10,972 nt of DNA, from contig CAYWJT010000067.1 of NCBI GenBank assembly GCA_964458655.1, forward strand, positions 1 to 10,972, in the 5' to 3' direction. The notes under the pieces are model-generated. The model was not told the origin of the DNA and ran no database searches. It saw only the letters and a program-made list of their open reading frames with translations. Shown piece by piece: positions 7,038 to 10,972 of this stretch; positions within the stretch are counted from its first letter, which is position 1; each line of letters begins with the position of its first letter. A program made the translations under genes and the position numbers. The DNA comes from CAYWJT01 sp964458655. GTDB lineage: Bacteria; Acidobacteriota; Aminicenantia; Aminicenantales; Saccharicenantaceae.

Positions 7038-8543
7038 TCAGTTGGCTTTGGCCTTCTTGACCAGGACGGCCACGGTCCGGTTCTCCGGCGTCAGGAACCT
7101 GGAGGCGAAATCCATGACGTCGGCGGCCGTCACTGAGGTCATCAGGTCCTTGTATTTCAGGTAGAGTTTCCAGTCGCCGAAAAGAAGCTGGTACCTCATC
7201 AGGGTCATGGCCAGGCCCATGTTGGAGCTCATGGAGCGGATGTACTGAGCCTCGAGGTTGTTCTTGACCTTCTGGAGCTCCCGCTCGGAGACCGGCTCGG
7301 TGCGCACCTTCTCGATGTGGGCCGTGATGGCCGCTTCCAGCTCTTCCACGGTGTGCGGGTGCCGGGGCATGGCCGAGAAGACCAGCAGGTTCGGGTATCT
7401 CACGCCCGGTCCCGAGCCCACACTCACGGACACGGCGATCTGCCTGTCCTGGACCAGGTCCTTGTAGAGCCGTGAAGTCCGGCCCATGGACAGGATGTTG
7501 GCCAGGACGGCGGCCGCGGCGTCCTCCTTCGTGAGGTGCATGGGTTTGTGAAAACCCATCAGCAGGACCGGCTCCGCTTCGGCCTCGTAGCGGACGCGCC
7601 TCTCGCCGAGCTGCCTGGGCTCGACCGTGCGCAGCGGCGGCGGGTCCTCGCCCCTGGGGATGTCGCCGAAGTAGCGCTCGATGACCGGCCAGGCCCGTTC
7701 GGGATAGATGTCGCCGACCAGGGCCAGGACGCAGTTGTTGGGCGTGTAGAAGCGGTTCTTGAAGGCCAGGGCTTCTTCGAGCGTGATGGAGCTTATGTCG
7801 GAAGCCCAGCCGACGACGGGATGGCCGTAGGGATGGGCCATGAAGGCGGCGGCCATGAACATCTCGCTGAGCGCCCGCATGGGCACGGCCTCAGTGGTCT
7901 GCTTGCGCTCCTCCTGGACGACGCTCCGCTCGGTGTAGAACTCGCGGAGCACCGCGTTCCTGATGCGCTCCGATTCCACCAGGCAGAACAGCTCCAGCTG
8001 GTTGGCCGGCAGGCTTATTATGTAGGAGGTCTGGTCGGTGCCGGTGCCGGCGTTGAGGCCCACGCCGCCCACGTTGCTGTAGATGACGTCGATCTCGTCC
8101 TTGACTATGTACTTTTTCTGCTCGGCCTCGAGTCTCGTCAGCTCCTCACGCAACCGGGCGAGCTTCTCCTTGTCGGCCTGGTCGCCCTTGGCCAGTTCCA
8201 GGCTCCATTCCCGGCCGACCCGGTTGACCTCCGCCATAACGGCCTTTTCCTTCTCGAAGTCCGTCGTGCCTATCCGGGGCGTGCCCTTGAAGGCCATGTG
8301 CTCGAAAAGATGCGCCGTGCCGGTCAGGCCCGTCGGTTCGTCGACCGAGCCCACCTTGAAGCCGTAGATGCTGCTGAAGACCGGCGCGCCGTGGCGCTCC
8401 ACGATGATGACGGTCAGGCCGTTCCCCAGCGTCCGGGCCTGGACCTTGTCTTCGAGCGTCTGCCCGGCCGGAGCCGCGGCCGCCAGTACAGGCACCAGGA
8501 GCAGCAACATAAGAAAGAGAATTGCCCTTTTCTTGGACCGCAT
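7038..8543 (-). CDS. M16 family zinc peptidase (catalytic subunit)
   Basis: This is a secreted M16B zinc metallopeptidase, likely cleaving peptides or small unfolded polypeptides in the periplasm. I choose the ATG at 8543 (501 residues): GGAGGT (8548-8553 on the complement) sits 4 nt before it, whereas a GTG at 8549 overlaps that site. A signal peptide covers about residues 1-24. The inverted zinc motif H78-L-F-E-H82 and a later Glu (211/212 in VVQEER) supply the metal ligands. The gap between them is longer than in simple M16 enzymes because of a charged helical insert (about 105-150) seen in many bacterial relatives. In the C-terminal half the usual Arg-Tyr pair is broken (R367, then Val371 instead of Tyr), so it probably depends on the next protein for substrate binding. 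It is first in the leftward operon, behind its own promoter. Confidence 0.92.
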   Translation of the reverse strand: MRSKKRAILFLMLLLLVPVLAAAAPAGQTLEDKVQARTLGNGLTVIIVERHGAPVFSSIYGFKVGSVDEPTGLTGTAHLFEHMAFKGTPRIGTTDFEKEKAVMAEVNRVGREWSLELAKGDQADKEKLARLREELTRLEAEQKKYIVKDEIDVIYSNVGGVGLNAGTGTDQTSYIISLPANQLELFCLVESERIRNAVLREFYTERSVVQEERKQTTEAVPMRALSEMFMAAAFMAHPYGHPVVGWASDISSITLEEALAFKNRFYTPNNCVLALVGDIYPERAWPVIERYFGDIPRGEDPPPLRTVEPRQLGERRVRYEAEAEPVLLMGFHKPMHLTKEDAAAAVLANILSMGRTSRLYKDLVQDRQIAVSVSVGSGPGVRYPNLLVFSAMPRHPHTVEELEAAITAHIEKVRTEPVSERELQKVKNNLEAQYIRSMSSNMGLAMTLMRYQLLFGDWKLYLKYKDLMTSVTAADVMDFASRFLTPENRTVAVLVKKAKAN

Positions 8544-8569
8544 GCTCACCTCCTTGCTGTCACTATTCC

Positions 8570-8597
8570 ATTATCACCTAAGACCCGGCAGTGTCAA
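8570..8597 (-). promoter_or_regulatory. Sigma70-type promoter of the M16 operon
   Basis: On the complement, a perfect TTGACA (plus-strand TGTCAA, 8592-8597) is followed after 16 bp by GATAAT (plus-strand ATTATC, 8570-8575), five of six consensus bases. The start of transcription would fall near 8563, about 20 nt before the ATG at 8543, with the GGAGGT ribosome binding site between. The arrangement matches the promoter at 679-706: the same perfect -35 box and 16-bp spacer. Confidence 0.75.
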
Positions 8598-8634
8598 TAA
8601 ACCGGAGGCCCGATAACTAAGAGCGTGGGCAAAA

Positions 8635-8714
8635 GGGGAAAACTGGAAAACTGGGGACAGGTACCGACTATATACTAACCGCCGTTGGTCGGTATCTGTC
8701 CCCGGTTTTCCCCC
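8635..8714. repeat. REP/RAYT-like palindromic hairpin (GGGGACAG...CTGTCCCC)
   Basis: Two 24-bp arms, 8645-8668 and 8688-8711, are inverted copies with 22 of 24 positions matching around a 19-nt, partly AT-rich loop. Both mismatches (T8652 with G8704, G8661 with T8695) are G-T/G-U pairs when the plus strand folds. The core GGGGACAG/CTGTCCCC resembles palindromes that I recall around REP-associated tyrosine transposase (RAYT) genes in many bacteria. The left arm carries a tandem duplication of GGAAAACT (8637-8644 and 8645-8652). If one copy is removed, the palindrome extends outward by GG/CC. No transposase gene is in the window, so this would be a solo, non-autonomous copy. Confidence 0.7.
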
Positions 8715-8716
8715 AA

Positions 8717-8911
8717 AGAATGGTGGCATCTCCGTTTCCGTGATAGGGCGCAGGACAATGGGAGGGGTGGCACGGCTCCAGTCCCCGCAACGCCCGCAGC
8801 GGAAGGGGTTCCCCACGGGGGGATGGGTGGAGCGAGGACGGACGGGGACGAGCCGTGACAGGACCCCATCACAGATCAAGTCCGTCACGGAAGCGGGGAT
8901 GCCGCCATTCT
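8717..8911. repeat. Long (about 195 bp) coaxial imperfect palindrome
   Basis: The outer arms 8717-8743 and 8885-8911 pair over 27 positions with three mismatches, all U-G when the plus strand folds. An inner stem CACGGCTC (8771-8778) with GAGCCGTG (8850-8857) lies on exactly the same symmetry axis (about 8814) and continues after a 2-nt bulge with GTCCCCG (8781-8787) against CGGGGAC (8843-8849). The segments between (8744-8770 and 8858-8884) pair poorly, giving a large internal loop, and the centre is G/C-rich. It begins 2 bp after the REP-like hairpin. No supported protein is encoded. It may be a foldback (MITE-like) element, part of one composite element with the neighbouring hairpin, or a structured RNA. 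Confidence 0.65.
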
Positions 8912-8923
8912 GATCATGGAATC

Positions 8924-8952
8924 TAAACGGAAAAGCGGGTTTATTATATAAT
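8924..8952 (+). promoter_or_regulatory. Promoter of the pgs operon
   Basis: A perfect -10 box TATAAT (8947-8952) lies in an AT-rich run. At 17-bp spacing the -35 position reads TAAACG (8924-8929), only three of six consensus bases, so the promoter may need an activator or rely mainly on the -10. Transcription would start near 8959, 21 nt before the pgsB ATG. The long palindrome ends 12 bp upstream of the -35 position. Confidence 0.6.
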
Positions 8953-8979
8953 GAACGCCGCGGACCGCCCGGAGAGCGC

Positions 8980-10185
8980 ATGACGGCGACCTTCATCCTG
9001 ACTTTCGTGTTGCTGGCCGTCCTGCTCGCCCGCTTGAGAGCCGAGTCGAAGCGCCTCGAGCTCGCTCGTGCCGGAGTCCGGGTCAGGGTCGCCGTCACCG
9101 GCATAAGGGGAAAGTCGTCGGTGACGCGGCTCATCGCTGCCGGCCTCAGGGCTTCGGGCCTGAGGGTCCTGGCCAAGACCACCGGTTCCCGGCCCGTGCT
9201 CATCCTGCCCGACGGGAGCGAGTCGGAGATCGTCCGCCACGGCCCGGCCTCGCTCCGGGAGCAGGTTCACCTCCTTTCGTGTGCCGCGTCCCTGCGCGCC
9301 GACGCCCTGGTCGTCGAGACGATGAGCATCCGGCCGGAGTACCTCGGGGTGGAGATCCGCGACGTCGTCCAACCGGGACTGGTCGCCGTGACCAACGTCC
9401 GTCTTGATCACATGGAGGAGATGGGCCGGACCAAGGAGGAAATCGCGGTCTCGCTGACCTCGGCCCTGCCCGAAGGCGCGCTCGTCGTCTTCCCGGAGGA
9501 GGAGCTGCCCGAGGGTTTCGCGGCGGCGGTGTTGGCCCGGAGGGCGCGGCCGGTCAGGGTCGCTGCCGACACCGCGTTCGACCTGACGCCGGCGGGCGGC
9601 CTTCGGTCGGAATTCGCGGCGAATGTCCGGCTGGCTGCGGCCGTGCTCAGGGAGCTTGGCGTCTCCGAGGAAGACGCGGCGAGAGGCATGGGGCAGGCTG
9701 AGCCGGATTTCGGCAGCCTCAGGGCCTGGCTCGTGCCGATGGCCCGCCCATCTGGGCCGGCACTATGCGTGAGCGCCTTCGCGGCCAACGACCCGGAGTC
9801 CTCGGCCGCCGCTCTGTCCAGGGTCCGACGCGTTATCGGAAGTCCGCCGGGGCCGCTTATCGGGCTGGTCTGCCTGCGCGAAGACAGGCCCGAGAGGACC
9901 GGACAGTGGCTGGAGGCCGCGGCCGAGGGTTTTTTCGAGGGTTTCGCCCGCGTCGCGTTTCTCGGCCGGCCGGCCCGGGCCGCGGGAAGGAAAATGGCGA
10001 AGCTGCGGCCGTCCTTTGCCGTGGAGTTCGTCTTCGAGGCTTCGCCCGACCCGGCCGACCTCATGGACCGGCTGTCGGCCGGGCTGTGCGGCCGGCCGGC
10101 CTTCGTCGGCCTGGCTAACATCATCGGGCTCGGCGAAAGCTTCATCGCTCACTGGGAAGAGACGGGAGCCGTCCATGACCTATGA
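8980..10185 (+). CDS. pgsB: Poly-gamma-glutamate synthase PgsB/CapB (ATP-dependent ligase)
   Basis: PgsB is the ATP-dependent ligase that joins glutamate through gamma-carboxyl amide bonds to form poly-gamma-glutamate at the inner face of the membrane. It is a Mur-ligase-like enzyme. Evidence: an N-terminal hydrophobic anchor (about 4-19), a P-loop GIRGKSSVTRLI (41-52) that matches the PgsB pattern G-x-R-G-K-S-S, TTGSRPVLILPDG (67-79), the VVETMSIRPEY segment (120-130), NVRLDHMEEMG (148-158), and the FAANDPESS motif in the C-terminal domain. The length of 401 residues is close to the approximately 393 of Bacillus PgsB. The ATG has GGAGAG 3-5 nt upstream. The 3' end overlaps pgsC by 11 bp. Polymer could be surface-attached or released; no PgsA/CapA or depolymerase is visible within the window. 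Confidence 0.93.
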   Translation: MTATFILTFVLLAVLLARLRAESKRLELARAGVRVRVAVTGIRGKSSVTRLIAAGLRASGLRVLAKTTGSRPVLILPDGSESEIVRHGPASLREQVHLLSCAASLRADALVVETMSIRPEYLGVEIRDVVQPGLVAVTNVRLDHMEEMGRTKEEIAVSLTSALPEGALVVFPEEELPEGFAAAVLARRARPVRVAADTAFDLTPAGGLRSEFAANVRLAAAVLRELGVSEEDAARGMGQAEPDFGSLRAWLVPMARPSGPALCVSAFAANDPESSAAALSRVRRVIGSPPGPLIGLVCLREDRPERTGQWLEAAAEGFFEGFARVAFLGRPARAAGRKMAKLRPSFAVEFVFEASPDPADLMDRLSAGLCGRPAFVGLANIIGLGESFIAHWEETGAVHDL

Positions 10186-10615
10186 AACGCTGCTCATCGG
10201 CTTTCTCGTGGCCCTGCTCTGGCTCGAGCTCACCGACATCTCGCCCGGTGGGATAATCGTGCCCGGCTACATCGCGCTCAGCCTGGACCAGCCGCTCAGG
10301 ATACTGTTGACGCTGGCGGCCGCGCTCCTGACGTTGGCCTGCCTGCGCTGGGTCTCGGCCAACTTCATAATCTTCGGTCGGCGCCGCTTCGTCCTACTCG
10401 TTCTCTTCGGCGCGCTGGCCGCCGAGGCCTGGGTGCTCGTCTTTCCGTACCTGGCGCGCGGCCCGGCCGAGATGAGGGTTGTCGGCCTGATAGTTCCCGG
10501 CATCCTGGCCGCCAGCCTGGCCCGCCAGAAGATGCTGCCCACGCTGGCCTCCTGCGCCGGAGCTTCGGTCATGACGTTCGCCCTGGCTGCGGTAGCAAGA
10601 TGGGTCTTCGGATGA
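10175..10615 (+). CDS. pgsC: Poly-gamma-glutamate biosynthesis membrane protein PgsC/CapC
   Basis: PgsC is the small integral membrane partner of PgsB in the poly-gamma-glutamate synthase complex. It is 146 residues long, close to the usual size of about 149, and is almost entirely hydrophobic helices. It shows SPGGIIVPGY (23-32), typical of the family, and a second related stretch VGLIVPGILAASL (103-115), so the protein looks like an internal duplication. The ATG at 10175 is preceded by GGGAG (10164-10168) at 6-nt spacing and overlaps pgsB by 11 bp. The open frame extends further upstream inside pgsB, but that part is out-of-frame pgsB sequence and has no family resemblance. The stop overlaps the next start (ATGA), indicating translational coupling. 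Confidence 0.92.
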   Translation: MTYETLLIGFLVALLWLELTDISPGGIIVPGYIALSLDQPLRILLTLAAALLTLACLRWVSANFIIFGRRRFVLLVLFGALAAEAWVLVFPYLARGPAEMRVVGLIVPGILAASLARQKMLPTLASCAGASVMTFALAAVARWVFG

Positions 10616-10972
10616 GTGACGCGGCCGTGAAAAAAACCGCCCCGGATAATCGGCCCCGGCCGGACTACTCCCGGCTCTATTTGGCCGCTCTGCTGAGTCT
10701 GGCCTATTTCGCGGCCTTTTCCCTGTCCGGGACGGGCGGGTCGCCGCTTGCGGGCAAGATGCTCAAGGCGGCCGAGCTCATGGCCAGGGCCGAGAAAGCC
10801 CTGGCCGCCTGCAAGGAGAAAGCCGGGTTCCCGCTTGACGCGGCCGCCGACCCCAACCGGACCGGTCTTATCGGCGTGGAAACGTCGGATATCACGACCT
10901 CGCTCGGCAACCTTCAGGCCAAGAGGACTTCCACCAACCCGGACTTCGCCGCGCTGCTGGTCTATCTGGCGG
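10612..10972 (+). CDS. pgsW: Poly-gamma-glutamate system protein PgsW (3' end outside window)
   Basis: The ATG at 10612 overlaps the pgsC stop, and the frame stays open to the window edge, giving the first 120 residues. A basic, proline-rich N-terminus is followed by one membrane helix (about 19-40) and an extracytoplasmic region with an alanine-rich helix (46-71). It then has DPNRTGLIGVE (80-90) and ITTSLGNLQAKRTSTNPDFAALLV (94-117), which I recognise as the conserved part of the poly-gamma-glutamate system protein that accompanies pgsBC in diderm bacteria. There is no strong Shine-Dalgarno, so translation probably depends on coupling with pgsC. The molecular role is not established; it may take part in export or in assembly of the synthase. 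The rest of the gene lies outside the window. Confidence 0.85.
   Translation, partial: MSDAAVKKTAPDNRPRPDYSRLYLAALLSLAYFAAFSLSGTGGSPLAGKMLKAAELMARAEKALAACKEKAGFPLDAAADPNRTGLIGVETSDITTSLGNLQAKRTSTNPDFAALLVYLA

Noticed and set aside
8541..8549. GTG at 8549 as the start of the catalytic M16 gene
   Set aside because: It overlaps the only good Shine-Dalgarno (8548-8553); the ATG at 8543 is correctly spaced from it.
5957..8600. Long plus-strand frames (5957-7060, 7536-8600) opposite the M16 genes
   Set aside because: Low-complexity antisense translations of well-supported M16 peptidase genes.
8671..8676. TATACT in the loop of the REP-like hairpin as a promoter -10
   Set aside because: No -35-like hexamer at 16-18 bp spacing, and it lies inside the hairpin loop.
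8574..9411. Minus-strand frames 8574-9203, 8675-8872 and 8944-9411 across the palindromes and the pgsB start
   Set aside because: They run through inverted repeats and the promoter or antisense to pgsB, with no ribosome binding site or recognisable domain; I see no protein-coding signal in the element.
10016..10174. Upstream extension of pgsC to an ATG at 10016
   Set aside because: The extension is out-of-frame pgsB sequence, would make the protein too long for the family, and lacks the GGGAG site found before 10175.
1..10972. CRISPR array, tRNA or rRNA genes
   Set aside because: No regularly spaced direct repeats, no cloverleaf-compatible stretch and no rRNA-like conserved segments were seen.

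Overview
The window is GC-rich, gene-dense bacterial DNA from a diderm (Gram-negative-type) organism. It encodes the end of an outer-membrane beta-barrel, a lipoprotein, a periplasmic solute-binding protein and secreted peptidases. A TatT-type TRAP transporter (a type characterised in Treponema), a secreted M16 peptidase pair and a pgsB-pgsC-pgsW cluster would fit an uncultivated lineage such as Aminicenantes/Acidobacteriota or a spirochaete relative. This is a guess from gene content; there is no rRNA or marker gene to settle it.

Layout. Positions 1-371 hold the C-terminal part of an outer-membrane beta-barrel protein. A gene-free stretch (372-735) ends in a good sigma70-type promoter that drives a tightly overlapping three-gene operon (736-4602): a TatT-like TPR lipoprotein, a DctP-type binding protein and a fused DctQM membrane permease. 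Together they form a TRAP transporter of the lipoprotein-associated kind, probably for a non-typical, perhaps hydrophobic, ligand. Facing it, ending 10 bp away, is a leftward unit (8543 down to 4613): a zinc-motif M16 peptidase, a second M16 protein without the zinc motif, and a membrane-anchored SAM-dependent methyltransferase. The two M16 proteins have complementary defects and probably work as a heterodimer in the envelope. The rightward unit from 8980 to the end encodes the poly-gamma-glutamate proteins PgsB (ligase), PgsC (membrane partner) and the start of PgsW, with overlapping starts and stops.

The divergent region between the M16 and pgs units (8544-8979) is the most unusual part. 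It holds a promoter at each edge and, between them, two abutting inverted repeats: a REP/RAYT-like hairpin carrying GGGGACAG...CTGTCCCC (about 8635-8714) and a longer, about 195-bp imperfect palindrome (8717-8911). All five mismatches in the two main stems are G-U/G-T compatible when the plus strand folds and A-C when the minus strand folds. This suggests a structure that matters as plus-strand single-stranded DNA or RNA. No transposase gene is present, so it looks like a non-autonomous palindromic element or a structured RNA.

Most genes here concern the cell envelope: import, periplasmic proteolysis, capsule or polymer synthesis, and an outer-membrane protein.
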